From NCBI GenBank assembly GCA_001584585.1, contig LSYV01000030.1, positions 1,111,528 to 1,175,527 on the forward strand: DNA of 64,000 nucleotides, written 5' to 3'. The notes under the pieces were generated by a model that was given only the letters and a program-made list of their open reading frames with translations, searched no databases and was not told where the DNA came from. Shown in pieces: positions 45,166 through 56,500 of the stretch. Each line of letters starts with the position of its first letter. Within the stretch, counting starts at the first letter, position 1. Made by a program: the position numbers and the translations under genes. Origin of the DNA: Gonium pectorale (taxonomy: Eukaryota; Chlorophyta; Chlorophyceae; Chlamydomonadales; Volvocaceae).

Positions 45166-48100
45166 ATGGCGGAGGTTGAGGTTGCCGAGCAGAGCAACGA
45201 GCGCTCGAACGAGCCGATCGTCTATGACGAGTCCCTTTTGATTATCGTCAAGGGCAAAGTCCAGCAGCCCAAGCAACCTGACCACACAGAGAGCCGCCTG
45301 CTCATTCAAAAGCTGCAAGCCGAAATTACCAAGCGCGGAGATCGCATCAAGGAGATTAAGACTGTCGAGGAGCAGCTGCGCAGCAATGCCAAGGGGGCGT
45401 CTTCTGGCAACCGGGAGGTGCTGGGCAAGCTTAAGGAGCTGCGTGATCAGCGCGGCACAATCATCGTGAGTGAGACGCTTGACATTGCCCGGGGCTCGGA
45501 GTCTCTCATGTCGTGTTGCATCATTAACATATCTAGGTTTGAGTTCGGGGTGTTTGAAGCGTACCTCCGTTCTGGGTGCCGCTACAGAGGCAAAAGGCGG
45601 CAATTCGCGACGAGCTAAACAACTGCGACAGCACCCGCGAGTCCATCCGGGCCGAGATGCGGTCGATCCGCGATAAGAACCGCAACGTCAACTCTGAGAA
45701 GGTTGAGCAGGAGATACGGGACCTGGAGTTCAAGCTGCAGCATGAGTCCCTGGGCGAGCAGGACGAGAAGCGGGCGCAGGCGCAGCTGCAGGCGCTCACG
45801 GCCGCTCGGCCGATCGCCAAGAAGTACTCGGAGTTTGACGCCCGACTGAAGGAGCTGGACGCGCAGAGGACGGGGATCATCGCCCGGCTCAAGGAGAGCG
45901 ACGGTGTGATCGCGCAGCTGGACCAGCAGATTGCCGCCGCCTCCGCGGTGCTGGATGAGGCCAAGGCCAAGACGGACGCGCAATTCTCGGACCTGCCCAC
46001 CCTCCAGGCAGGCGCGGGGACGAGCGGGGAGTGGCGGCGGGGCGACCGTCCCAGGCCATCCGGCGGCAGTAGCGCGGATGTTGGATTTGCATTTCGGTAT
46101 CGCCATCAAAGCTGATATAACAGTCAATGCAGCCATTCGCAGCCCTCAGTAGCTTGCTTGATGGATGTGGCAAGGCATGCTTGCGATGATGCAGCGCCGG
46201 GTGTACGGCATCCAGCATCGAGGGCGCACGTGCCGAAGTAACGCCTGCCCAGACATTCGAAGTCCATTTATGGACGGTGGCCCGAACGCACGCAGCCTGT
46301 GAGGCACGTTTGGCCTCGCCATGCACGCAGCGGTATACCAGGATCCGCTCATAGGAATTCCGAATGTGTGCAGGTAGAGAAGAAGGAGAACTACGAGATC
46401 ATGGTGACGCTGCGCGCCAAGATTGATGAGCTCCGCAAGGCCAACGACGCAGAGTACCAGGAGTTCATCAAGCGGGACCGGGCATACCGCGGATGGAAGC
46501 GCGAGCAGAGCCGCAAGAAGTGAGCCTGGGAAACTGGGGCCTTGCTTGCGGGTACAGGCGAAATCTACAGGAAGGGCGCATCTTCGCCAGATGTCGTGAT
46601 CTGATTGGTACGGGGCAGCTGCGCCGGATGGAAGAGGCCGAGTGGTCGTCCTTGGGTTGACGGCCTCAGCTAAGCTCTTGGGTCCGCCAGCGGTTTAGGC
46701 GGAGTCGTTGCTGGCCTGGACTCACTTTTTGGCCCTGTCGCCAGGTACGAGGAGCGGCAGAAAGAGCGGGAGGAGCGCGACCGGCAGCGGCAGGAGGAGA
46801 ACAAGCTCATTCTTGGGGAGGTCGTTGTGGAGCCTTACAGCAACGAGGTGAGTAGCGCTTGGTCAAGGGCATTTCGATAACGGGATGGGCCGCGCTTGGT
46901 CAGGGTCATTGCGATAACGGGCGGCGACAATCTTGCGGCAGCCGTGGGGTGCACAAGGGCAACTAAGGGGGCGGTCAGAGGCCAAATGCATTTGGCGGGA
47001 TGAACTCGGCAGCGGTTTTTCAATTGCGGCCTGGTGGGCTTCTCATTTACTTGTCATGCATCCGGCCGGCAGGATTGGGGCGGTCAGGCGTGGTCGGGGA
47101 AGTCTTCAGCCGTCCGTCGGGTCACATAGAAACTGCTTGCCATTGCGATTGTTAGAAAGCAGACTCTGAGCCAAGCGGACGTCAAGGCACAGTGCCCCAC
47201 ACGCCTGTGGCTACTGTGCTTGCGCGCATGTTTGCGCTCAGGAAAGGGATTAGCAGCCGCGTATACCTGACCACAGGCAGCGGTGATGAACCGGGAAGGA
47301 CCTGCCAGTCATCCGGCCCTGGCACCTTGCGTTTCCATTGCCGCACCCCTTCTGCATGCGCGCTGTATGCAAGCTGCACACATCGCGTATCACACGCATA
47401 CTAATATACCCCATGCAGTTGTCGCCACATTGCCTAGAGCGTCTTCCGTAAGGGCCCCGATTGTCTTTTAAGTACGCTTCAACATGTTCACCCCAGATCT
47501 TCACGTGCGACCAGCTGCTCACCTACCTGCGCTCGTTCACGGCCGTCAAGGAGGAGGTGAAGGAGGAGGTGAAGCAGGTGGAGGCGCCCGCGGGCCTCAA
47601 GCCCTTCAAGCGGCAAGAGGTGGTGGACGAGATGTTCACGGGCGTACCCAAGCAGAAGCCTCAGGGCAAGGGCAAGGTGCGCGGCGACGTGGCTGGGAGT
47701 CGACAGCATGCAGGGGAGGAACGGGACTGACCATTTGCAACGGGGATGGTGCTAACACACAGGACACACAGGATATGCCCAGCCTGTGCCGCATTGTGCG
47801 CCCAGCCTCCATGGGTCATCTTAGTAGGTAGGGAGGATAGAGCTGCCCGTCTTGCACATGCTCATCTCTGCAGCGTGCCATCTTGCGCCCGACAACGCAT
47901 TGACCAAAATATCGTTCTTTATGCTTCGCTGCCGTGTCAGGCCGCGGCGGCGGCCGCACCCGTCAAGGCGGCTGAGCCCGCCAAGCCGAAGGTGCAGAAG
48001 CTGAACCACATGCTAGACATGCTCAAGGTCTTCCTGCAGCTGCAGGTATGGGCTCCGAGCCTGCTTTGTTTCGTCTTGAAGAACTTCACGGGTCCACTTG

Positions 48101-49248
48101 TTGTTATCCCGGAACAGATGGGCCAGCCATGTTGCTGCCCACAAAACGGCAGAAAAAGGCTCCTATGTAAGGGAGCTAGTTGCATAGCGCACTGCCCCTT
48201 GGGGAAAGCACGACGTCACCACCGAAACAACGCCCACCAGGTCGAGCCGCCGACGACCACCAGCGGCATCCCCGCCACCATTGAGAAGGTGGAGGCGCGC
48301 AAGGAGGAGTACAAGCTGAAGCAGGAGGAAGCAAAGCGGGCGCCGCCGCCGGCCGCGAACGGGCGCAACGCCGCCAAGGTAAGCTTGGCCGCGGGCACTC
48401 TGGGGGCATGGGGGGCCAACACGGTTTGCTTGTCGCAACGGTATCCGTGCCTAAACCACAACACGGAATAAAAAAGGAACGGTTGACCTGCGGCTATTCA
48501 TGGATCCACAGTGGTCTGCGGTATCAGCCGCTGCTACTCGCCTGCGTTGGGAACAGGTTCGTATCACATCCTGTGGCGCCCTGTGCTACAGGCTGAGCCT
48601 AAGGAGGAGGAGCCTGAGGAGGCTGAGGCCCCCGCTGAGGAGGCTGACGCGCCGGCTGAGGAGGCTGAGGCCCCCGCTGAGGAGGCCGAGCCGTCGGCGG
48701 CGCCCGAGGAGCAGGAGGAGCCCGCGTCGGCATCTAGTGCGCAGGCGGAGGAGCCCGCGTCGACAAGTGCGGCTGAGGCTGAGGAGCCAGCGGCCAAGGA
48801 GGAGGAGCCAGCGGCGCCGGCGCCGGCCGCAGATGAGGAGGAGGCTGGCGGGGAAGCCGAGGCGGCCTCATCGGGGACGGGTAAGTAAGGCTGGACTGGT
48901 GGACGGGCCCTTGTGTTAAACTAGATTATGAGCATGCGGTGAAACCTGGGCTGCGATGCGTGACGCAGCAACTGTGTGCAACGTCATGGACAACGTCCTC
49001 TGTGATGCGCATGCTGCAATTGCGTGCGTATGCGTAAGTTGCATGCCAGCAGTACTTTTCACGCCGCATCCTTCGCCAGGGCGGTATGCAGCGCGCATGT
49101 GCAGCTTCGCGAACGCAAATTTTCATCTGTACCTGTCTGACCTCGTGGTGTGACTCGCCGAATTGCCGTTTTCGTTGCTGTTGCAGGTCTGGACGTGAAG
49201 CTGAAGGTGGAGGAGGGAGGCCGAGTCTCTCTGACGCTGGCTGCCTGA
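45166..49248 (+). CDS. Bfr1-like coiled-coil protein (nuclear segregation/mRNP-associated family)
   Basis: Yeast Bfr1 is a polysome- and ER-associated mRNP protein; algal and plant relatives are long coiled coils. Nine exons: 45166-45465, 45588-46007, 46374-46519, 46745-46847, 47497-47676, 47941-48045, 48241-48378, 48592-48880 and 49187-49248. They sum to 580 residues in phase. Residues about 35-290 are nearly continuous coiled coil: AAIRDELNNCDSTRESIRAE, then EKVEQEIRDLEFKLQHESLG, the stretch most like Bfr1. A small conserved patch IFTCDQLLTYLRSF follows, then an acidic (EEAEAPAEEA)-type low-complexity region, and a last exon ending LKVEEGGRVSLTLAA. Exon 2 ends in an apparent GC donor. The assignment rests on the coiled-coil pattern and is a family-level call. 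Confidence 0.7.
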
Positions 49249-50296
49249 GCGCAGCAGGTTGAATTGCTGAGCGCTGCATGCGATGTGTGGCCGGGGCACG
49301 CGCTGGCGCATGATAACAGGCGCTGACACTACAATGTGCCGCTGTCTTGCTAAGCACGTGCAGATCGACAGCATGCCGCTTACCATGTACTGCAGCCCAA
49401 TGCCGAAATGCGGTGATGGTAACCGCTGCTGCTGCTGCTTCTCTGTAGAATTATAGACATGTGGTTCAGTTCGTCGGCATCACGTGTCAACGGCGCATCA
49501 CGTATCAACGGCGTATAACGGAATGAACGCCGACTGGTAGCATGTGGCTTCACTTCACTAGGTAGATTGCATTATTCGGATTGATGCTGGAGTAGGGGTT
49601 CGGTATCCCGGTAAGAGGTCCGGGCGTAAGATGAGGGGTTCTCATCAGCAGCAGGGGTAACGACACTTTTTGATCCAGCGGCGCTGAGGTGCCGGAAGTT
49701 GGCGACAGGTGGAGCAAAGGGCGTGCTTGTGGCGTGGTGACATATGAGCCGCCAGGACCATTTGTGACGGATTAGATAATCTGATTTTCACATCTTCTCT
49801 ACCACGCTCGCAACCCGCACGAGACCCCGTAGCCGACCTCCTCTGGTGTCAACATGCGCCGTGTCGAACCCGCAAACGCTGCACTCGCAGTCGCAGCCAA
49901 ACGCTGGCAGTTCTGCTAACGTCAAGGTGCAGTGCAGCTTGAGAATCCACTCCGGGTACTGGTGATCATTCTGCACTCTATTGCATGTAGAGTGGATAAC
50001 CACAAGCATGACGCTGTGCTTAAGATGACCCCTGTCCTGCTTGCTGGTTTTCGAATCCTCACACACGTCTTAACGCTCTGCCCAGTTTACTGTTCCTTTC
50101 ATCCGTGTAGTACTGGGAGGTGCATGCCGAGGGCAGGGCGTTCTCGATATTGTAAGGTAGGCGCATCGTGCAACCACCGCTCGTTACAAACGGTTAACCG
50201 CAGCCAAACGAGTAGCAGAAAAAGCTTGCAGACTTTCTACATGCTTCTATTTATACCTCTGACCTCAAGTTATTGATAAACAGGTCACGCGGCGGA
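49249..50296. other. Intergenic region, Bfr1-like gene to fibrillin gene
   Basis: No supported gene. A 92-residue minus-strand frame (49788-50066) has Cys-rich composition (FGCDCECSVCGFD) but no partner exon or relative that I recognise. Confidence 0.45.
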
Positions 50297-52835
50297 ATGC
50301 GGGCTACTCTGGGACCAAGTAACATCGCTACACAAGCAAGCCATCCCTGTTGCAATCGGACAGTTCCGAGAGGCCTGAAGCGAGCACCGCGTCGATCGTC
50401 AAGCGGGCAAGCTCGTCATGCGTCCGCATCCTCAGCCTCGGACACTTCGCAACTTACCACTGAACAGCTGAAGGTAGCTACCTATTACAAATTTCACGAA
50501 TTACATGAATGCCTGCCGTGTACTCCGCACCAACAGCCCTCCATCAACCGGTATCTCTCCGTCAACCTCAGTCCCCGTCCTTGCTTTCCACTCAGCGGGG
50601 TGCACCCGACGCATTGCCTAGCCTCGTGTGTGTATTGCATGCCATCGTCCTGGCCGCAGGCGTCTTAGAAGCGTGGCTAACCTTCTATCCCATCCTGCAC
50701 CCTCCCACCCTCTCCCACCCGAAATCCTCAGGCTGCAGTAGTCCGGGCGGTGAGCGGCACGCAGCGCGGCAAGGCCGCTACGCCGGAGCAGCGTGCCGCC
50801 ATTCTGCCGCTCCTGGAGGCCCTGGAGGCACGCAACGCTGTGTTGGAGCCGGTCCACTCGGGGCTGGTGTCCGGCGTGTGGGCGCTGCTGTACCAGGGTG
50901 CGCCAGGGCAGCGTCAAGTGGGCTTGGAGCAGGCTCTTGTTTGCACGGGCACTACGGTGGGAAGAATGATGGCATTGAACATTCAACTAGAGCTCGGTTG
51001 CATTCTGTTCCCCTCCGCCTTCCAAATGCCGTTGCCTTGACGGTCAACTGCTTTCACAGAAGCCACCACCTGACAGCAGTAGCCTAGCCACACACCATCG
51101 TCCACCACCTCATTCCCTCTCCCTGCCCATCGCCCGCTTGCCTTTCCCGCAGCCCCTCTGGACGAATCTCGTGCCAAGGTGGACCGCAGCGGCACCACGG
51201 AGGGCCCCTTCCTGGCAGCCTTTCAGCCGCTAACACGCGACTTTGTCCGCACCAAGGCCAACCTGCAGCTGCTGGATCTGGAGGGTGGCAGGTAGCCGTT
51301 GCGGTTAACCGGTACCGGCATCTCATGCGTACAGCCATATTCTTGTACGCGTCCTCGGTCAGCGACCAAGGCCTAGCGTCTTGAAGACTTCGTTGGACCT
51401 CCTCGCACCAAACTCTGTGTGCTACGGCCCACAAAGCTCGCCTCTGCTGCTTTGACTGAGCTCCCGTTCGCCTGGAGCTGGCAATTGCCAAAGGTGACCC
51501 CGGGGCATCCCCCTTCCGCAGGACTCACTAGTGCGCTTGTTTCTCACCTCGCAGGGCCGAGAACCTAGCCGAGTTCAGCATTGCCGGGCGCTGGGATGGA
51601 GCACTCAACATCGTTGGCTCGGCGATGCCTCAGCCGACACCGCAGGTGCGCGCAATGGGTCGTCTTGTTAACTTCTGAAACCAAGCAGAACGAAGCGTTT
51701 GGTGTGCCGACCTGCCGAAGGGTACGGTACATGCCTCAGCCTCTGCCGCTGTGTGGGCAGCGGGGCGCCACCGCAGGCATCGCCTTCCCTGCAATCACGT
51801 GCTGCCCCCCTGCTTGCGCCCACCCTGTCCATTGCGCAGGTGACCCAGTATTAAGCTCCCCCGCACTCCGTGTGGTGCTCCTCGCCTGATTCCGCTCCTT
51901 CCTCACCCATGGCACATCCTCCTGTATACCTCTCGTGGCCACCCTCTGCTCCACTCAGGACGGCGACAGCCTGCGAGCACAATGACAACAACCAAGATCT
52001 GGACTTGGGAAGGGCTCGAAGGAGTTCTGAGTACTCCCCTGTCGCCTGTCCACTCCCCCCCATGCCGTCTGTGCCCAGGGCACCCCCTCTACCACGCGCG
52101 TGGACGTCACCTTCAACCGCTTCGAGCTGCGCATCGGGTCAGCCATCAAGCTGCGGGTGCCGCTGGACTGGGTCAGGCCAAAGGTGGGCGCCAAAGGGAG
52201 TGATGATCCAAAGCACCCTCTCCAGGGAGGTGCGGGGTGCATACCTCCTGAGTGCTATCGAGAAGCTGTGGGTGCTTGGTGGGTGTCCATGCAAGTCCCG
52301 TGGTCATATCAGGCCTCAGGTGGGCCAATGGTCGTGCTACGCGGCAGGCGCGCCGATTTGTAAGGGAGCTATGCGCGGATCATTGTTTTGCTTGCCTGGC
52401 AACGTAGGCATAGCGCGTGGCGCTCTGCCCGAGTGAGAGGGGCTTGCTGCTGAGCGGGCGGGCTACTGGGGCTTGTGGCCTCGCATGTGTGCGCCATGCA
52501 TGCCATGAAATCCTGAGAGCATGTCGTGGTTGATATACAGGGCTGGATTGAGACCACGTATATCGACGAGGAGCTGCGGATTGGCCGGGGGGACAAGGGC
52601 TCCATCTTCGTGGCCAGCAGGTGAGTTGCTCTGTTGCTGAGTCGTTGGATCATAAGTCAGGGCAAGGGGCAAGTGCTTTCGTGGTATGCTAGGGCCCTTC
52701 GAACCCCGCCGCGTGTTCCCTTGCATCTTGTTGCGGTGTGCCCCCCCTGGGGTGAACACTAACCTGTCTACGGTGCCCCTGGGTGCGCCCCCGTGCAGAG
52801 CAAAGGACAGCCGGTGGCGCGGCGCGGGGCTGTGA
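50297..52835 (+). CDS. Plastid lipid-associated protein / fibrillin (PAP domain)
   Basis: PAP/fibrillins are plastid plastoglobule or thylakoid proteins that bind lipids. Exons: 50297-50473 (Arg/Ser-rich, transit-peptide-like start), 50732-50897, 51153-51291, 51555-51645, 52079-52183, 52541-52620 and 52799-52835. All junctions are in phase. The PAP signature begins [20 protein letters not shown], with [14 protein letters not shown] and [14 protein letters not shown]. The C-terminal part has [37 protein letters not shown] and SIFVASR, the typical final strand of the domain. A short basic end, DSRWRGAGL, follows. The ATG at 50297 is preferred because the exon then reads directly into the domain through a clean GTAGCT donor. 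Confidence 0.87.
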
Positions 52836-53570
52836 GCGGCGTGGGCCGATGCAGACGACCTGAGGAGCACCGCTTGCTCACCAGTGGCAACCACGGTTTG
52901 TCGACAGCCCGCCCATCTGGTTGATTGGGCGGGCACGTTTTTTTCGTCCGCGTGTCCCTGCGACGACCGGGTCCCCGAGATCCCGTGTTGCGGCTGCGTG
53001 TCCCTTGCGACGACCGGGCATAAAACGGGGAAGTATGATGAAGTAAGGCGCTTGAGAGGGGAAGTAACATCGAGCCGGTAACGCGCTCCATGCGCCTCGT
53101 GGCAATCTACCAGTGCCATGTCCCTGTGGGCATTGTGGGCACGTTGGGGCCCAACAGGGCGCGCGGTAGGGCAGGCGTGGTGTGGCGACCGCTGAAACTT
53201 CACAGGCAGTAACACAACTCGTATTACTTGCAGGTCACGATGGGGCTTGCATTACATTTCATACTCTTGTTGCCGGTGGAGTGATAGTGTGTTTTGGCCG
53301 GCTTTGCTTGTGGGTTGGGGTTGGGGTGGGGGCAGTGGGGTGGGGGTTTGGACGGTTTGTACGACGATATGTCGGGTAGCAGGAGTTACACCATGTCTGT
53401 CTACTTTATGTACTTTGTTGGATTATTGAGGCAGTCCATGCGCCTGACCTTACATCCAAGTACATGAAGCCAACCTGTTGTTCATGCTGACCTCGCTAAC
53501 AAGACTTGCCGACATGCCCTAGGCGGCTGGGGCCTGTTATCCCCTCCCTTACCCCGGCCGCGTCGGTAGT
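52836..53570. other. Intergenic region, fibrillin to Utp14
   Basis: No gene. It includes the G-rich tract at 53311-53350 and the Utp14 promoter region. Confidence 0.5.
53311..53350 (+). promoter_or_regulatory. G-quadruplex-prone tract upstream of Utp14
   Basis: At least five G-runs of three or more lie within 40 bases (gggttggggttggggtgggg and more), on the coding strand about 220 bases before the Utp14 ATG. A structural or promoter role is inference only. Confidence 0.45.
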
Positions 53571-56500
53571 ATGGTCCGACCACGCTCAAGCAACAAAGCG
53601 AAAGCACGCAGCGGAGGGACGCAGGGCAAACGGAAACAGGGACCTCCCGGCGCCGCCGCTGGCAGACCTGCGAAGCAAAGCCGCCGTGAGGGCAAGACTC
53701 GGCCGATTGACCGTGACGTCTACGAAGCCGAAGACTCGGACCCTGACGAGGTCAAGCACGCTGAGCGCTTTGACGTGAGTGCTCGGATGCCTTCCCCATG
53801 TTTTCCCTCGACATCTGCTGGAAGTTGTATCAAGTAACGATGTAAACGTATTGCTCGTGTCCTTCGTTGAAGGCGGCGGTGCTTCCTGCATGCGGGTTGT
53901 CGGTCGTTGCCGTCACGCCGTTCAAGCCGATTGTTGGCACTCCATATTCTCAGTGTTTCTAACTTTGGCGCCCATGGCCATTTGCGGTGTCCGTCGCGCC
54001 CACGCAGCAAGTCGACAATTACGAGTATGAGCTGCCCTCTGACTTTGAGGACGAGGAGATTGACGAGGAGACTGCTTTTACGGAAGAGGACAAAAAGAAG
54101 TTCGGCGCCTGGTTTGAGAAGGAAATCGATGCGGATGATGATGACGGCGCCGGCGTCGGAGATGATGACGGCGAGGACTGGGGAGACGACGACGATGAAG
54201 GCGAGGACGCAGAGGATGAGGAGGACAAGGACCCGGGAAGTCGTGGTGCTGCCGCACGGCTAGATTCGGGCGATGGCGATGACGACCTCTTTCTCGGCGA
54301 CGACGATGACGATGACGAAGAAGACGACGAGCAAGAAGAGGATGAGGAGGGCGAGGAGGACGCCGAGCGCCACGGGTGCGGTGGCTGGCGGGCTCAGGGT
54401 GTCGGGCGTGGTCACGGGCTTGAAAACAGGTTCTGCGCACTTAGCAAGGTAGCCCACCGTGTACGTGAAGCTTACCTTCCGTATTTGTTGAGCTGTCGTT
54501 TCCATGTGCATCTTCGGTGCGCTGCATAGCGGACTTGCGTGTTGCTGTTGACCAAGCAACGGCGTAGTCCGTTAAACCGTTGCTGAGGCCTTCTGACATT
54601 TCACTCCTCCTCGCTGCTTCAGGGCAATGCTGCGGGACGTCCTCGGTGCTGTGGGCGCCGGTGGTGACGGCTCTCGCAAGCGTGCTCGCCGCGACCCCAA
54701 CGCCGCCGTTGTGTCGGAGGCCTACCCGGAATCCCAGTACAACCTGAACCCCGGAGCAGCCTCGGCAGGTGCGTCTGGTTCCAGCGTTCCGGCATTCCAG
54801 GGTCATCCAATAAGGCCTTCAGCAACGGGCCCTGCACCTGCTGTGGTGATGCGTTAGGGCAGCGTCATTGCCGTCTAGGCAACACTTGCAATCACAAGCG
54901 CCCCTGTGTACAATGCCCCGCCATTCTGGTGCGGGAACATTGAAGGAGTGGGCGCTAGAGTGACTGTTCCGCCGGCAAACGGCTGCCATTTGAAGGCTCC
55001 CGCGGTTGACATCGATCCTTCGTCGCCGCGGGCGCATGAGCCTGGCAGCAACCTCTGGCGGGCACAGTACTTCGCCGTACTTCAAATCCATGCTCGCATG
55101 AGTATACGCAGTTCCTGGTTCGTCCTCGGACTTGAGTCTGGCGTGTCTAATTCTAGTAACCTTACCTGTAGTGGCTGGAGTATGCGTATGAACACCCGCC
55201 TGGTGTGCGTCTTCCCGCTCGGTTGCCATGCCGTGCGCCTTTGCGGGCCTTTTTGCACACGACATTGAACTGCCAGTATCGTAACTTCCCCGGACCCATC
55301 CAGTGGCCGGGGGAGTTGGTTAGCTGGGCAACAATTGTCAAACCGCTCCGACCGTCCCGTAGCAGCAGCTTGCTTAAGGCGCAGACTGTTGCGGATGGCT
55401 GGTCAATGGTATATCCACGCACTTGGGACGCGCAGCCCTCGAGCTCCATGCATGTGACCCAAGGCGTATATTTCTGTATAGAGGGGTGGCCTGAGGGCTT
55501 GCTAGGCTGCCTTTGTGTGCGTCTTCCCGCTCGGTTGCTCTGCAGTGCGCCTTTGCGGGCCTTATTGCACACGACATTGAACTGCCGGTATCGTAACTTC
55601 CCCGGACCCATCCAGTGGCCGGGGGAGTTGGTTAGCTGGGCAACACTTCAAAACCTCAACCATCCTCGAACTGAACACCAAACTGCATGTCCGCTACTAT
55701 TATGTTTTCATTGCTGCTGTGCAGTGCTTTTGTATCTTTTTTTCGGCTCTTTAACGCCACGTATCCCTCTTCGACGTGTCCCGTAGGTGGCGACGCTGGG
55801 TCCCTAAGTGTTGCGGACCTGCTCCGCGGCCTGACTGGCGAGGAACGGCGCAAGCTGGGCGCCGCCCGCAAGCTCCTGGAAAAGGTAGCTGGCGACAAGG
55901 GCGGTGCCGACGGCGGCAACGGCAAGTCTGGGAAGTCCATGCGGCCGGTGTCGGTGCCCCTTCCGACCATTGTGGCTGAGCGGCAGGAGCGCAAGGCTGG
56001 CTACGAGGCGGCCTCGGAGGAGGTGACGCGGTGGCAGCCGATTGTCAAGGTGCGCAGGGTGGGAGCTGTTGAATGGGGCATGTGTATACCGTTCATGCCT
56101 GTCGCCCCTGTGTACAATGCCCCGCCACTCTGGTGCGGGAACATTGAAGGAGTGGGCGCTAGAGTGACTGTTCCGCCGGCAAACGGCTGCCATTTGAAGG
56201 CTCCCGCGGTTGACATCGATCCTTCGTCGCCGCGGGCGCATGAGCCTGGCAGCAACCTCTGGCGGGCACATTACCCCAGCTTGATACAGCGTTCGAGACT
56301 GTCGGCCAGGATCCTCGCACAGAGTGCCTACATTCTGTACGAACGGGGACCAGGTGTCCCCTCGTGTGCAGCAGAAGGGATCGGGCGACAAGTGATGATT
56401 GCCCTCACATGTTTGGAACGCTGCGTCGCCACGAGTGCCTGATTTCCGCTTAAGTTTGCATGCCGCCTGCGTTCGCTGTTTACTTGTCCCGTCCAGGCTA

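Noticed and set aside
49788..50066. Cys-containing 92-residue minus-strand frame
   Set aside because: Isolated, with no relatives or splice partners recognised.
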